From positions 120,326-184,325 of the forward strand of contig NZ_LBIO01000039.1 in NCBI RefSeq assembly GCF_001280505.1: a stretch of DNA of 64,000 nucleotides. Reading direction: 5' to 3'. Position 1 is the stretch's first letter. Each line of letters begins with the position of its first letter. Of the stretch, positions 8,331 through 17,999 are shown piece by piece. Source of the DNA: Mangrovimonas sp. TPBH4 (GTDB lineage: Bacteria; Bacteroidota; Bacteroidia; Flavobacteriales; Flavobacteriaceae). The notes beneath the pieces were generated by a model. It worked only from the letters and a program-made list of their open reading frames with translations. It ran no database searches and was not told the DNA's origin. Both the position numbers and the translations under genes were made by a program.

Positions 8331-10703
8331 ATGGAGGGCCTAACCTGCTATCATTGTGGCGATTATTGCAATTCCAACACGATTACTTTGGACGAAAAAG
8401 TATTCTGTTGCAATGGGTGTAAGACCGTTTATGAGATTTTCTCGGATAATGGCTTGACCTGTTACTACGATTTCCAATCGGCTCCAGGGGCTACTCCAAA
8501 AATCCAGCAACACAAATACGATTTCCTTACGGAAGCATCCATTATTGATGAGCTTACCGATTTTAACGATGGAGATGTTCAGATTACCACTTTATATATT
8601 CCGCATATTCACTGCAGTTCCTGTATTTGGATTTTGGAAAACCTCAACAAGCTGAACAGGAGCATAAACAGTTCGCAGGTTAATTTTGGTAAAAAGACCG
8701 TAACCGTTACCTATAATAGCGACTCCTGTTCGCTGAAGGAGCTCGTCTTGCTGTTAAGTAGTATTGGTTACGAACCTTATATAAGTCTTGACGATTTTAA
8801 AAACAATAAAAAGCAGACAGACCGTTCCTTGATCTATAAATTGGGAATTGCCGGTTTTGCCTTTGGAAATGTGATGTTTCTATCATTTCCTGAGTATTTT
8901 GAGGTTGGAGAATATTGGTTGGAACAGTACAAAGTAGTCTTTAGATGGTTGATGTTTGCCTTCTCCCTTCCGGTGGTGTTCTATGCGGCTCAGGACTATT
9001 TTATTTCGGCCTATAAAGGATTACGATCCAAACTATTGAATATCGATGTGCCCATTGCCTTGGGAATTGCAGTGCTTTTTTTAAGAAGTACCATTGAAAT
9101 CATCTTTGATTTGGGAAGTGGCTTTTTCGACAGTTTAACCGGACTGGTGTTCTTTTTACTAGTCGGAAAGTTTTTTCAACAAAAAACTTACTCCTTCCTT
9201 TCTTTTGAACGCGACTACAAATCTTATTTCCCTATTGCGGTAACCAAATTGGAAAATGGAAAGGAAAGTAACATTCAGGTTTACGACATTAAAAAAGGAG
9301 ACCGCCTACTCATAAGAAATGAGGAGTTAATTCCCGTAGATGGCATTTTATTGAAAGGAGCTGCCGCCATTGACTATAGTTTTGTAACGGGAGAATCCAA
9401 AAAAGTAAAAAAGGTTTCGGGTGACAAACTTTTTGCTGGAGGGAAGCAGACCTCCGGTATCATTGAAATGGAAGCCGTAAAGCCGGTGGAACAAAGTTAC
9501 CTTACCCAATTATGGAGCAACGAGGTGTTCCAACAAGAAAAAGAGCACCGCTTTACCACATTAACCAATACTATAAGTAAACATTTTACCATTGCCGTAT
9601 TAAGCATTGCCCTTATTGCTACCGTGATTTGGTTAGTCGTCAACCCTAGCAAAGCCATGAATGTTTTTACGGCAGTACTCATCATTGCCTGCCCTTGCGC
9701 CATTGCTTTGGCCGCCCCTTTTACCTTAGGCAATATTTTACGAATTTTTGGCAAACATAAATTCTATCTCAAAAATGCTTCAGTGATTGAGCAGTTGGCT
9801 GATATCAACCTGATTATTTTTGACAAAACAGGCACCATCACTTCCGGCAAGCACACCCAAGCTGTGTATGATGGGATGCCATTGACCAATCAAGAGGAAG
9901 ACCTTTTAAAGAGTACGGTTCGTAACTCCAACCACCCTTTAAGCCGTAATCTGTATGACCTTTTAAAGGAACACAACATTCTTCCGTTAGGCCATTTTGA
10001 AGAACATCCAGGACAGGGCATTCAAGGAAGTTTTAAAAGCGACCTTATTAAAATAGGTTCCGCCAATTTTGTTGGAAAAACTGAAAGTTCTCCCGTTTTG
10101 GAAACTAGCGTACACATTAGTACCAACAATGTGTACAAGGGCAAATACACCTTTTACAATAATTATCGAAAAGGGCTTACTCAACTTTTTAACCTTTTAA
10201 AAAAGGACAACGATTTAGTTATACTTTCTGGCGATAACGATGGCGAAAGCGACAATCTCAAAAAACTATTGCCTGCTAAAACAAAATTGATCTTCAACCA
10301 AAAACCAGACGATAAACTGGAATATATCAAACACCATCAAAGCGAAGGTGCCAATGTATTGATGGTTGGAGATGGTTTGAATGATGCCGGAGCCTTGGCA
10401 CAAAGCAATGTAGGGATTGCCATTTCAGAAAATGTAAATGTGTTCTCACCTGCCTGCGATGCCATTTTGGACGCCTCAAAGTTCACCTCTTTGTACCAGT
10501 ACATTCAAACCTCTAAAAAAGCTATTCAAATCATCAAGTGGAGCTTTATGCTATCCTTGGTATACAATCTTATAGGACTCTTTTTTGCGGTGACCGGGCA
10601 ACTATCGCCCGTTATTGCAGCTATCCTAATGCCCCTGAGTTCTATTAGCATTGTGGTATTCACCACTATTGCTACCAATTTGTTGGGCAAAAAACTAAAT
10701 TAA
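8331..10703 (+). CDS. ccoI: Copper-translocating P-type ATPase for cbb3 oxidase assembly (CcoI/FixI-like)
   Basis: A 790-residue P1B ATPase. The N-terminus has a cysteine-rich metal-binding segment (CYHC at 6-9, CCNGC at 26-30), then an HMA domain with H-C-S-S-C at 94-98. Membrane helices surround the CPC motif (I-A-C-P-C-A, near 452-457). The phosphorylation site DKTGTIT is near 498 and the hinge GDGLNDAGALA near 680. The cysteine-rich N-terminal segment plus HMA is typical of CcoI/FixI, which supplies copper to the cbb3 oxidase. It is first in the cco operon, downstream of an FNR-like box. Confidence 0.93.
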   Translation: MEGLTCYHCGDYCNSNTITLDEKVFCCNGCKTVYEIFSDNGLTCYYDFQSAPGATPKIQQHKYDFLTEASIIDELTDFNDGDVQITTLYIPHIHCSSCIWILENLNKLNRSINSSQVNFGKKTVTVTYNSDSCSLKELVLLLSSIGYEPYISLDDFKNNKKQTDRSLIYKLGIAGFAFGNVMFLSFPEYFEVGEYWLEQYKVVFRWLMFAFSLPVVFYAAQDYFISAYKGLRSKLLNIDVPIALGIAVLFLRSTIEIIFDLGSGFFDSLTGLVFFLLVGKFFQQKTYSFLSFERDYKSYFPIAVTKLENGKESNIQVYDIKKGDRLLIRNEELIPVDGILLKGAAAIDYSFVTGESKKVKKVSGDKLFAGGKQTSGIIEMEAVKPVEQSYLTQLWSNEVFQQEKEHRFTTLTNTISKHFTIAVLSIALIATVIWLVVNPSKAMNVFTAVLIIACPCAIALAAPFTLGNILRIFGKHKFYLKNASVIEQLADINLIIFDKTGTITSGKHTQAVYDGMPLTNQEEDLLKSTVRNSNHPLSRNLYDLLKEHNILPLGHFEEHPGQGIQGSFKSDLIKIGSANFVGKTESSPVLETSVHISTNNVYKGKYTFYNNYRKGLTQLFNLLKKDNDLVILSGDNDGESDNLKKLLPAKTKLIFNQKPDDKLEYIKHHQSEGANVLMVGDGLNDAGALAQSNVGIAISENVNVFSPACDAILDASKFTSLYQYIQTSKKAIQIIKWSFMLSLVYNLIGLFFAVTGQLSPVIAAILMPLSSISIVVFTTIATNLLGKKLN

Positions 10704-10716
10704 AAATTACAGGATT

Positions 10717-10770
10717 ATGAAATTAAACAAATTAAACCCTAAATTTAAGTATCAATTCAACACGCTATGA
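10717..10770 (+). CDS. Possible 17-codon leader ORF coupled to ccoS
   Basis: An ATG at 10717 opens a 17-codon frame (MKLNKLNPKFKYQFNTL) whose TGA overlaps the ccoS ATG as ATGA. It fills the otherwise empty 63-bp gap between ccoI and ccoS. The overlap suggests translational coupling, but the ORF is very short and chance is possible. No function is recognised. Confidence 0.25.
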   Translation: MKLNKLNPKFKYQFNTL

Positions 10771-10955
10771 GTGTTTTATACCTATTATTAAGTATCAGCA
10801 TAGTGGTTGCTGTTGTGTTTTTCTTCGCCTTTATCATGGCCGTAAGAAAAGGGCAATACGACGATAGCTATACACCCTCCATACGCATGCTCTTTGAAGA
10901 CGAGCTTGTAAAAGATGTACAAAAACCTTCAGTTAAACAAAAAAAGACCAATTAA
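10767..10955 (+). CDS. ccoS: cbb3-type cytochrome oxidase assembly protein CcoS
   Basis: A 62-residue protein with one N-terminal transmembrane helix (about 4-26) followed by a short charged tail with the G-Q-Y-D-D type motif seen in CcoS after the helix. CcoS is needed for cofactor insertion into the cbb3 oxidase. It lies between ccoI and ccoNO, its usual place in Bacteroidota. The stop is 3 bp from the next start. Confidence 0.9.
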   Translation: MSVLYLLLSISIVVAVVFFFAFIMAVRKGQYDDSYTPSIRMLFEDELVKDVQKPSVKQKKTN

Positions 10956-10958
10956 ATT

Positions 10959-13148
10959 ATGGAAGTAGAACAATTTTATTACGATAATAAAATCGTTAAA
11001 AAATTCCTCACAGCAACCATGCTTTGGGGTGTTGTTGGAATGCTCGTAGGACTCCTGCTGGCGTTCATGTTTATTTTCCCAAACCTAACCGATGGCATTT
11101 CATGGCTAAGTTTTGGACGTTTACGTCCGCTGCATACCAATGCCGTTATTTTCGCCTTTGTAGGAAACGCCATCTTTGCCGGGGTTTACTACTCCTCGCA
11201 ACGACTCCTTAAGGCCAGAATGTTCAGTGATACCCTAAGTAACATCAACTTTTGGGGATGGCAGTTAATTATCGTTTCAGCCGCCGTTTCATTGCCTTTA
11301 GGGTTCACCACTTCCAAAGAATATGCTGAACTTGAATGGCCTATAGATATTGCCATTGCCGTAGTATGGGTGGTGTTTGGATGGAACCTTATCGGAACCA
11401 TTTTAAAACGTAGACAGCGCCATATGTACGTAGCCATTTGGTTTTACTTAGCCACTTTTGTTACGGTTGCCGTACTGCATATCTTCAACAGTTTGGAATT
11501 ACCAGTGAGCGGTCTAAAAAGTTACTCGGTATATGCCGGCGTACAAGATGCCTTGGTACAATGGTGGTACGGGCACAATGCGGTGGCCTTCTTTTTAACC
11601 ACCCCGTTTTTGGGACTGATGTATTATTTCGTTCCAAAAGCTGCGGACAGACCAATTTACTCATACCGTTTATCTATCATCCACTTCTGGTCCTTAATTT
11701 TCATTTATATCTGGGCCGGACCTCACCACTTGCTATATACTGCCCTTCCTGAATGGGCACAAAACCTTGGGGTTGCCTTTTCAGTAATGCTAATCATGCC
11801 TTCTTGGGGAGGGATGATCAACGGACTTCTTACCTTAAGAGGTGCTTGGGATAAAGTGCGTATAGACCCCGTATTGAAATTTATGGTGGTAGCCATTACC
11901 GGTTATGGAATGGCAACCTTTGAAGGGCCAACCCTATCTTTAAAAAGTGTAAATGCTATTGCCCACTTTACCGATTGGATCATTGCTCACGTACACGTAG
12001 GAGCTTTGGCTTGGAATGGTTTTATGGCCTACGGAATGATTTACTGGCTGATTCCACGTTTGTATAAAACCAAATTATATTCTGTTGGTTTGGCCAATTT
12101 CCACTTCTGGATTGGAACCTTGGGAATCATCATCTATGCCCTTCCAATGTATGTGGCTGGATTTACCCAAGCAAGTATGTGGAAACAATTCAACCCAGAT
12201 GGTACCTTAGTATATGGTAACTTCTTGGAAACCGTGACCGAAATTATGCCAATGTACTTAATGCGTGCCATTGGAGGAACCATGTATGTAATCGGCATCT
12301 TGATTTTGGTATACAACATCATTGCCACTATTAGAACATCCAATGCTTCTGTAACTGATGAGTTAGCCGAAGCGCCAGCACTTCAACCAGTCGCTAAGCA
12401 CCGCGTAGCAGGCGAAGGTTACCACACTTGGTTGGAGCGTAAACCTGTTAAATTGACCATCTACGCTACTATTGCCATCCTTATCGGTGGAATTGTGCAG
12501 ATTGTGCCTACCATTATGGTAAAATCCAATATCCCAACCATTAGTAGTATTCAACCTTACACACCTTTGGAATTGGAGGGTCGCGATATCTACATCCGTG
12601 AAGGCTGCGTGAGCTGTCACTCTCAAATGGTACGTCCGTTTAGAAGTGAGGTAGAACGCTATGGAGAATACTCTAAAGCTGGCGAATTTGTATACGATCA
12701 TCCATTCTTATGGGGAAGTAAACGTACAGGGCCAGACTTACACCGCTTGGGTCAAAAATATTCCGACAACTGGCACTTAAACCATATGTACGACCCACAG
12801 AGCACCTCATCAGGATCCATCATGCCAAGATACCCTTGGTTGATTAGAGATGAATTGGACAAGTCGCAAACAGAAGCTAAAATGCGTACCATGGTGAAAC
12901 TTGGCGTGCCTTATACCGATGAGGACATTGCCAATGCCCAACAGCACATGTTAGAGCAAGGAATCCAAATTGAAAAGAACCTATATTCCGATCCAGACTT
13001 TGCCGACAGCTATGAAGCCGATAAAAAATCTGGAGGCGCTGACTTTGTAGAAATGCGCAATCGTGAAATTGTGGCCCTTATAGCCTACCTACAACGTTTA
13101 GGTACAGATATTAAAGTAAAACAAGATGTGTCATCTAGTTCAAACTAA
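10959..13148 (+). CDS. ccoN: Fused cbb3 cytochrome c oxidase subunits I and II (CcoN-CcoO)
   Basis: 729 residues. The first ~480 are the polytopic CcoN haem-copper subunit, with histidine motifs LHTNAVIFAF, WWYGHNAVAF, GPHHLLYTALPEW and AHVHVGALAWNGF for haem b, haem b3 and CuB. After a linker and a further helix (about 500-525), residues ~535-729 are the CcoO monohaem c subunit with C550-V-S-C-H554 followed by S-Q-M-V-R-P-F-R. The joint is one uninterrupted frame, the fused arrangement common in Bacteroidota. This is the catalytic core of a high-affinity terminal oxidase in the inner membrane. Confidence 0.95.
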   Translation: MEVEQFYYDNKIVKKFLTATMLWGVVGMLVGLLLAFMFIFPNLTDGISWLSFGRLRPLHTNAVIFAFVGNAIFAGVYYSSQRLLKARMFSDTLSNINFWGWQLIIVSAAVSLPLGFTTSKEYAELEWPIDIAIAVVWVVFGWNLIGTILKRRQRHMYVAIWFYLATFVTVAVLHIFNSLELPVSGLKSYSVYAGVQDALVQWWYGHNAVAFFLTTPFLGLMYYFVPKAADRPIYSYRLSIIHFWSLIFIYIWAGPHHLLYTALPEWAQNLGVAFSVMLIMPSWGGMINGLLTLRGAWDKVRIDPVLKFMVVAITGYGMATFEGPTLSLKSVNAIAHFTDWIIAHVHVGALAWNGFMAYGMIYWLIPRLYKTKLYSVGLANFHFWIGTLGIIIYALPMYVAGFTQASMWKQFNPDGTLVYGNFLETVTEIMPMYLMRAIGGTMYVIGILILVYNIIATIRTSNASVTDELAEAPALQPVAKHRVAGEGYHTWLERKPVKLTIYATIAILIGGIVQIVPTIMVKSNIPTISSIQPYTPLELEGRDIYIREGCVSCHSQMVRPFRSEVERYGEYSKAGEFVYDHPFLWGSKRTGPDLHRLGQKYSDNWHLNHMYDPQSTSSGSIMPRYPWLIRDELDKSQTEAKMRTMVKLGVPYTDEDIANAQQHMLEQGIQIEKNLYSDPDFADSYEADKKSGGADFVEMRNREIVALIAYLQRLGTDIKVKQDVSSSSN

Positions 13149-13154
13149 GGCCTT

Positions 13155-13334
13155 ATGTTAAAATTTATAAAACACCACATGGACAGTATTGATGGGATTG
13201 AAGTCTATCCCATCATTTCACTACTGATATTTTTCATCTTTTTTGTACTCCTTTTTTGGTGGGTATTCACCGCCAAAAAAGAGTACATCTCAAGAATGAG
13301 CAACCTTCCATTTGACAACCAAAACATCGATTAA
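13155..13334 (+). CDS. ccoQ: cbb3 oxidase subunit CcoQ-like small membrane protein
   Basis: A short 59-residue frame from the ATG at 13155 (MLKFIKHHMDSIDG) to TAA at 13334, between ccoNO and ccoP, with gaps of 6 and 2 bp. It has a single hydrophobic helix at about residues 18-38, rich in Phe and Leu and ending in W-W-V-F, then a polar tail starting T-A-K-K-E-Y. Position, size and topology fit CcoQ, which stabilises the oxidase. Sequence conservation in this subunit is low, so the assignment rests mainly on context. Confidence 0.8.
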   Translation: MLKFIKHHMDSIDGIEVYPIISLLIFFIFFVLLFWWVFTAKKEYISRMSNLPFDNQNID

Positions 13335-13336
13335 TC

Positions 13337-14314
13337 ATGAGAAAATTCACGCCCTCCTGGATACGAGTACCACTAATATTCTTTTTCATAGTAGGACTCA
13401 TAGAATATAATATAGACTCCCATGGCAAACCTGCCATTTTGGAACAACCAGCATTATTGCTATTCGTCATTTTTGTACTGCTATTGCTAATTGGTATAGA
13501 AGGTATTGTTAGTTCTATGAACAACATCCTTTATCAAAGTTTGGACGAAGAAGGCAAAAAGCGTTATGATGCTGCCCAAGCCAAAGATTCAAAATTTGTG
13601 GTCTGGGTTAAACGTACTTACCTTAAACTTTTAGGTTCCAAACCTATAGAATTGGAACACGAAATTATCTTGGACCACAACTACGATGGCATTAAGGAGC
13701 TTGACAACGATTTACCGCCATGGTGGTTATATGGCTTCTATGCAACCATTATTTTTGCCTTTGTGTATTTGATAAAATATGAAGTGTTCAATGCCGATGG
13801 ACAATACGACGAGCTTAAGACAGAATATGCCGAAGCTAAAGCAGCCATTGAAGAGTACAAGAAAACGGCTAAAGATTTGGTAGATGCCAATACGGTTGAA
13901 ATTCTTACGGATGCCAAAGACCTTAGTGCCGGAAAGGTTATTTTTGACACCAATTGTGTGGCCTGTCACAAAGCCGATGGTGGCGGTGGTATTGGACCAA
14001 ACTTAACCGATAATTATTGGATTTTGGGTGGTGGTATCAAAAATGTATTCCATACTATTTCTGAAGGAGGTCGTAACGGAAAAGGGATGATTGCCTGGAA
14101 ACAAAGTTTAAAACCTTCCCAAATTGCACAGGTAGCCAGCTACGTACTGCAATTCCAAGGCACGACACCTGCAGAGCCTAAAGAAGCTCAGGGAGACTTA
14201 TGGATGCCTGAAGGAGAAACAGCTCCAACCGAAACCCCTGAAGCACCAGCAACCCCAGACGAGACTGAAGTGGAAACAGTGGTAGACTCCACCACGACTG
14301 CCTCAGTGCAATAA
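13337..14314 (+). CDS. ccoP: cbb3 oxidase cytochrome c subunit III (CcoP)
   Basis: 325 residues. Two hydrophobic N-terminal segments (about 8-22 and 33-52) are followed by a cytoplasmic stretch, a further membrane helix near 134-150 after LPPWWLYGFY, and a periplasmic c-type domain. Only one haem-binding motif is visible, C207-V-A-C-H211, with a Met ligand candidate in G-K-G-M-I-A-W. Classical proteobacterial CcoP has two such motifs. The C-terminal ~45 residues are a low-complexity Pro/Glu/Thr tail. It probably receives electrons for the oxidase core. Confidence 0.92.
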   Translation: MRKFTPSWIRVPLIFFFIVGLIEYNIDSHGKPAILEQPALLLFVIFVLLLLIGIEGIVSSMNNILYQSLDEEGKKRYDAAQAKDSKFVVWVKRTYLKLLGSKPIELEHEIILDHNYDGIKELDNDLPPWWLYGFYATIIFAFVYLIKYEVFNADGQYDELKTEYAEAKAAIEEYKKTAKDLVDANTVEILTDAKDLSAGKVIFDTNCVACHKADGGGGIGPNLTDNYWILGGGIKNVFHTISEGGRNGKGMIAWKQSLKPSQIAQVASYVLQFQGTTPAEPKEAQGDLWMPEGETAPTETPEAPATPDETEVETVVDSTTTASVQ

Positions 14315-14322
14315 CCTAAACT

Positions 14323-15747
14323 ATGGATACTCCGGAACAAGAAACATTTAGAGATTCTATTGGCACTGTAACCAAAGAAGGAAAACGCGCCTGGGTATAC
14401 CCAAAAAAGCCTAGCGGCCCCTACTACGACAAACGAAAGTTGGTAAGCTATGGCTTGTTGGCCTTTTTAATCTTGGCGCCTTTCGTAAAAATAAATGGCA
14501 ACCAGTTTTTACTGTTCAACGTAATTGAAAGGCGCTTCAATATTTTCGGGTTTCCATTTTGGCCACAGGATTTCTATTTGTTTGTGATTGCAATGGTGAT
14601 TGGCATCTTGTTTATTACCTTGTTCACAGTAGGTTTCGGACGTATTTTTTGCGGGTGGATTTGTCCGCAGACCATTTTCATGGAAATGGTCTTCCGCCGC
14701 ATTGAATACTGGATTGACGGCGATCGCGGTAAGCAAATACGCTTGGACAAACAAGCTTGGAATGCAGAAAAAATTAGAAAACGCACTTTAAAATGGAGCA
14801 TCTTTTTATTAATTTCCTTTCTAATTGCCAATGTATTTTTAGCTTATCTTATTGGTGGTGACAAGCTCTTTTCTAATATTATGGATGGGCCTTTCGAGCA
14901 TTTGGGCACCTTGTTCCCGCTGCTCATTTTTACGGGTGTGTTCTATTTTGTATTTGCTTGGTTTAGGGAGCAGGTATGTATCATCGCCTGTCCTTATGGT
15001 AGATTGCAAGGCGTACTTTTGGACACCAAATCTATTGTAGTAGCCTATGACCACAAACGTGGTGAAGGCGAAAATGGCCGTAAAAAATTCAGAAAAAATG
15101 AAGATCGCCAAGCATTGGGACACGGAGATTGCATCGATTGTTTTCAATGTGTAAATGTATGTCCTACGGGTATTGACATTAGAAATGGCACACAATTGGA
15201 ATGCGTTAACTGCACCGCCTGTATTGACGAATGCGATCATATCATGGAAAGCATCAACCTTCCAAAAGGCTTGATTCGCTATGCAAGTGAGGATGAAATT
15301 GAGAAAAAACAAAAATTCAAACTCACCCTACGCATGAAAGGCTATATTGCCGTGCTCACCATATTGATAGGATTCTTGATAGGTCTTCTGGCATTGCGCA
15401 GTGATGTAGAAGCTACAATTTTGAGATTGCCTGGTCAACTTTACGAACATAAGGACAACAATATCATTAGTAATGTTTTCACCTATAAATTGGTAAACAA
15501 AACATCCAAGGATATTGACAATATTAGTTTTAAACTAAGAAATTACGAAGGCATCATTAATTTGGTGTCGGCAAACGATAAATTTGATGTTCCCGGACAA
15601 GGACTTTCTGAAGGGACATTGTTTATCGAAATCAAACAAGGAGATTTAAAAGGGGACAAAAATAAATTAACCATTGATGTGTATAGCAATGACGAATTGA
15701 TTGAAACCACAACGGTTAATTTTTTAGGCCCTAGAAGTTATAAATAA
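14323..15747 (+). CDS. ccoG: cbb3 oxidase accessory iron-sulfur membrane protein CcoG
   Basis: A 474-residue polytopic ferredoxin-like protein. It has the N-terminal helix after the YDKRKLVSYGLLAF block, the G-R-I-F-C-G-W-I-C-P-Q-T motif, and two [4Fe-4S] clusters from D-C-I-D-C-F-Q-C-V-N-V-C-P and E-C-V-N-C-T-A-C-I-D-E-C. After a last helix (about 343-362) there is an Ig-like periplasmic domain, as in RdxA/CcoG. It is thought to reduce copper during oxidase assembly. It starts 8 bp after ccoP. Confidence 0.93.
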   Translation: MDTPEQETFRDSIGTVTKEGKRAWVYPKKPSGPYYDKRKLVSYGLLAFLILAPFVKINGNQFLLFNVIERRFNIFGFPFWPQDFYLFVIAMVIGILFITLFTVGFGRIFCGWICPQTIFMEMVFRRIEYWIDGDRGKQIRLDKQAWNAEKIRKRTLKWSIFLLISFLIANVFLAYLIGGDKLFSNIMDGPFEHLGTLFPLLIFTGVFYFVFAWFREQVCIIACPYGRLQGVLLDTKSIVVAYDHKRGEGENGRKKFRKNEDRQALGHGDCIDCFQCVNVCPTGIDIRNGTQLECVNCTACIDECDHIMESINLPKGLIRYASEDEIEKKQKFKLTLRMKGYIAVLTILIGFLIGLLALRSDVEATILRLPGQLYEHKDNNIISNVFTYKLVNKTSKDIDNISFKLRNYEGIINLVSANDKFDVPGQGLSEGTLFIEIKQGDLKGDKNKLTIDVYSNDELIETTTVNFLGPRSYK

Positions 15748-15765
15748 TTTAAAATTGATTGAGCT

Positions 15766-16209
15766 ATGAAATTTAATTGGGGCACTGGAATTGTAGTTGC
15801 GTTTATCGCCTTTATAAGCTTTATACTCTATTTTGTGGTCATGATGAATAAGGATAGGAACGACCACCATTTGGTAACAGACGATTATTACCAACAGGAA
15901 CTGCAGTTTCAAAATGACATTGATAAACTGAACAATGCCAAAAATCTGGAACAAAACTTGAGTTGGAAAAAAACAGATAGCGGGATGCTGATTAGTTTTC
16001 CTGAAAACTTGCAGACTCAAAAAATAGCAGGAAACATTGAACTGTATCGTCCATCCAATAAACATTTGGACTATAAAGCACCTATCAAGTTAACCGATCA
16101 CAGTTTTTTAATTCCAAGCGATCGCCTTTTGGAAGGCCGTTGGAATATTAGAGTAGATTGGACATACGAAGACAATTCGTATTTATACAAACAGGATATC
16201 GTTTACTAG
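15766..16209 (+). CDS. ccoH: FixH/CcoH family cbb3 assembly protein
   Basis: 147 residues with one N-terminal transmembrane helix (about 7-28) and a periplasmic domain. The D-Y-Y-Q-Q-E-L-Q-F-Q block just after the helix and the G-R-W-N-I-R-V-D-W ending are family features. CcoH supports assembly of cbb3 oxidase together with CcoI, CcoG and CcoS. It lies 18 bp after ccoG and 2 bp before the TauE-like gene. Confidence 0.9.
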   Translation: MKFNWGTGIVVAFIAFISFILYFVVMMNKDRNDHHLVTDDYYQQELQFQNDIDKLNNAKNLEQNLSWKKTDSGMLISFPENLQTQKIAGNIELYRPSNKHLDYKAPIKLTDHSFLIPSDRLLEGRWNIRVDWTYEDNSYLYKQDIVY

Positions 16210-16211
16210 AA

Positions 16212-16913
16212 ATGCTTTGGACAGCGTTTATATTAGGATTATTGGGAAGTTTGCATTGCGTGGGCATGTGCGGACCTATTGCCTTTATGTTACCTGTAGA
16301 CCGTTCTAACAACACAAAGAAAATTGGGCAAATTGCCATCTACCACTTGGGGCGAATCTTTGCCTATAGCATAATGGGCTTTGTTTTTGGACTTATTGGC
16401 AAAAGTCTTTACCTATTTGGAATCCAGCAACAACTATCAATTGCCATTGGGATCCTTATGATTTTGGCCATCCTTCTTCCACAAGGGAAATACAATGCCT
16501 CACGCTTAACTGCCCCTATTTTTAAATTGATTTCAAAAATAAAACAGCGCCTGGGCAAAGCATTACAAAAAAGAACCCCCGATACCTTTTTAACCATTGG
16601 TTTTTTAAATGGGTTCCTTCCATGTGGTTTGGTCTATATGGCTGTATTTGGAGCTATAGCCAATCAAAACATGCTTGAAGGCAGTTTGTATATGGCCCTT
16701 TTTGGATTGGGGACGGTCCCTCTAATGACCTCAGCCATTTATTTAGGTAAGTTCCTTAGTTCGGCAGTAAAACAGCGCATTCAAAAAGCGATCCCAGTAT
16801 TTGTAGTAATTATAGGCCTCTTGTTCATTGTTCGTGGCTTGGGCTTGGGCATCCCTTACCTTTCCCCTGCACCATCTACTCCAATGGCCAGTAGCCAAAT
16901 AGAATGCCATTAA
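16212..16913 (+). CDS. Sulfite exporter TauE/SafE-like family membrane protein of the cco operon
   Basis: A 233-residue polytopic membrane protein. The ATG at 16212 is chosen because it lies 2 bp after the ccoH stop and gives MLWTAFILGLLGSLHCVGMCGPIAFM, the normal N-terminus of this subfamily; an in-frame ATG at 16158 would overlap ccoH by 52 bp. The H-C-V-G-M-C-G motif in helix 1 and F-L-N-G-F-L-P-C-G in mid-protein are typical of the DsbD-like/TauE subfamily found next to cbb3 genes, where a copper-handling role has been proposed. Transport of sulfite is not implied. Confidence 0.82.
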   Translation: MLWTAFILGLLGSLHCVGMCGPIAFMLPVDRSNNTKKIGQIAIYHLGRIFAYSIMGFVFGLIGKSLYLFGIQQQLSIAIGILMILAILLPQGKYNASRLTAPIFKLISKIKQRLGKALQKRTPDTFLTIGFLNGFLPCGLVYMAVFGAIANQNMLEGSLYMALFGLGTVPLMTSAIYLGKFLSSAVKQRIQKAIPVFVVIIGLLFIVRGLGLGIPYLSPAPSTPMASSQIECH

Positions 16914-16918
16914 ATTAA

Positions 16919-16946
16919 AAAAGGGTTGGAACGTTCCAACCCTTAA
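16919..16946. terminator. Bidirectional intrinsic terminator
   Basis: A perfect palindrome AAGGGTTGGA-ACG-TTCCAACCCTT-type hairpin (stem at 16921-16944), with A-run before and T-rich tract after, sits between the convergent cco operon and the universal stress gene. It can terminate both. Confidence 0.85.
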
Positions 16947-16966
16947 TTTTTCTTATCACTTAAAAT

Positions 16967-17800
16967 TTACATTTTAAAAGTCAACACTGGCAAAGAAGCA
17001 TGGTTGGCGATATCTTCAGAAATACTTCCTTCAAAGAAATGCAAAAAGCCTGTTCTACCATGCGTGGCAACCGCAATTAAATCAGCATCGATTTTATTGG
17101 CGTAATTGAAAACTCCACCTTCCACTGTATAATCATTAACAACCGTAACGTTGTCCTTATTATCCAAATTGCCATCGGCTTTGGTCAAGAAAGTCGTGAT
17201 CTTTTCATCAATTTCATCAGAGTTTCTAAAGTGATCTGAAGGCAAGTTCACATAAAGTACGTGAGGTGTTACATTCATGCTTTTAAAAAGCGTCATTGCT
17301 TTTTTATAAGCTTTCATAGATTTTCCTGAGAAATCATTGGCAAATACAACGTTGTTAAATTCTACGCTAGACAATTTTTCTTTCACCACCAATACAGGGA
17401 CTTCAGAATGTCTTACTACCTTTTCAGTATTCGATCCTACAAAAATCTCAGAGAATCCACTAGCACCTTGAGACCCCATAACAATTAAATCCACGCTATG
17501 GTTGGCTGCTACCTCTGCCAATTCGCTAAACACTTTAAAATGCTTCACTACAGGGGTTACAGTCAAACCTTCCAAATAAGGCTTGTCTAAAAAGGTTTCA
17601 AATTTTTGCTCGGCAATCTTTAATAGGAATACAGCCTTCTCTCCCTGCTCTAGATCTCCCGTATTCAAAACGGCATCGGATATTTCAAGCATGTGCATTA
17701 CCATTAATTCACTATCGTGCTCTTTGGCTATGGCTGCCGCTGCTTCCAAGGCATATTCTGAATATTCAGAGAAGTCAACGGGAACAATAATTTTTTTCAT
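16967..17800 (-). CDS. Tandem-domain universal stress protein
   Basis: 277 residues made of two UspA domains. Each begins with a beta strand (KKIIVPVDFSEYS at 2-14; NNVVFANDFS near 149). The nucleotide-binding loops are G-S-Q-G-A-S-G...G-S-N-T-E in the first domain and A-T-H-G-R-T-G...G-S-I-S-E in the second, close to the G-x2-G-x9-G-S/T consensus. Likely a cytosolic ATP-binding stress protein. It ends against the cco operon; such genes are often induced at low oxygen, but no FNR box was found in its own upstream gap. Confidence 0.9.
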   Translation of the reverse strand: MKKIIVPVDFSEYSEYALEAAAAIAKEHDSELMVMHMLEISDAVLNTGDLEQGEKAVFLLKIAEQKFETFLDKPYLEGLTVTPVVKHFKVFSELAEVAANHSVDLIVMGSQGASGFSEIFVGSNTEKVVRHSEVPVLVVKEKLSSVEFNNVVFANDFSGKSMKAYKKAMTLFKSMNVTPHVLYVNLPSDHFRNSDEIDEKITTFLTKADGNLDNKDNVTVVNDYTVEGGVFNYANKIDADLIAVATHGRTGFLHFFEGSISEDIANHASLPVLTFKM

Positions 17801-17999
17801 TGTAATAAGTAGTTTAGGTTATGTTTTTTCCAAGGATAAAATTACGATTTTTATTCAGCTTTTACGTACATTCATCATGAAATTAACATCTAAAATCTTA
17901 TTTATTCTGAATCAAATTAATGCCTTTCAACCTTTAAAATAAATTTTAGTTTTCTTCATTTAATCCTTAACTTTCCGTGAATTTCAAACCAAATTAGCA

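Noticed and set aside
16158..16211. Earlier start of the TauE/SafE-like gene
   Set aside because: It would overlap ccoH by 52 bp and add a charged segment before the conserved first membrane helix; ATG 16212 fits better.
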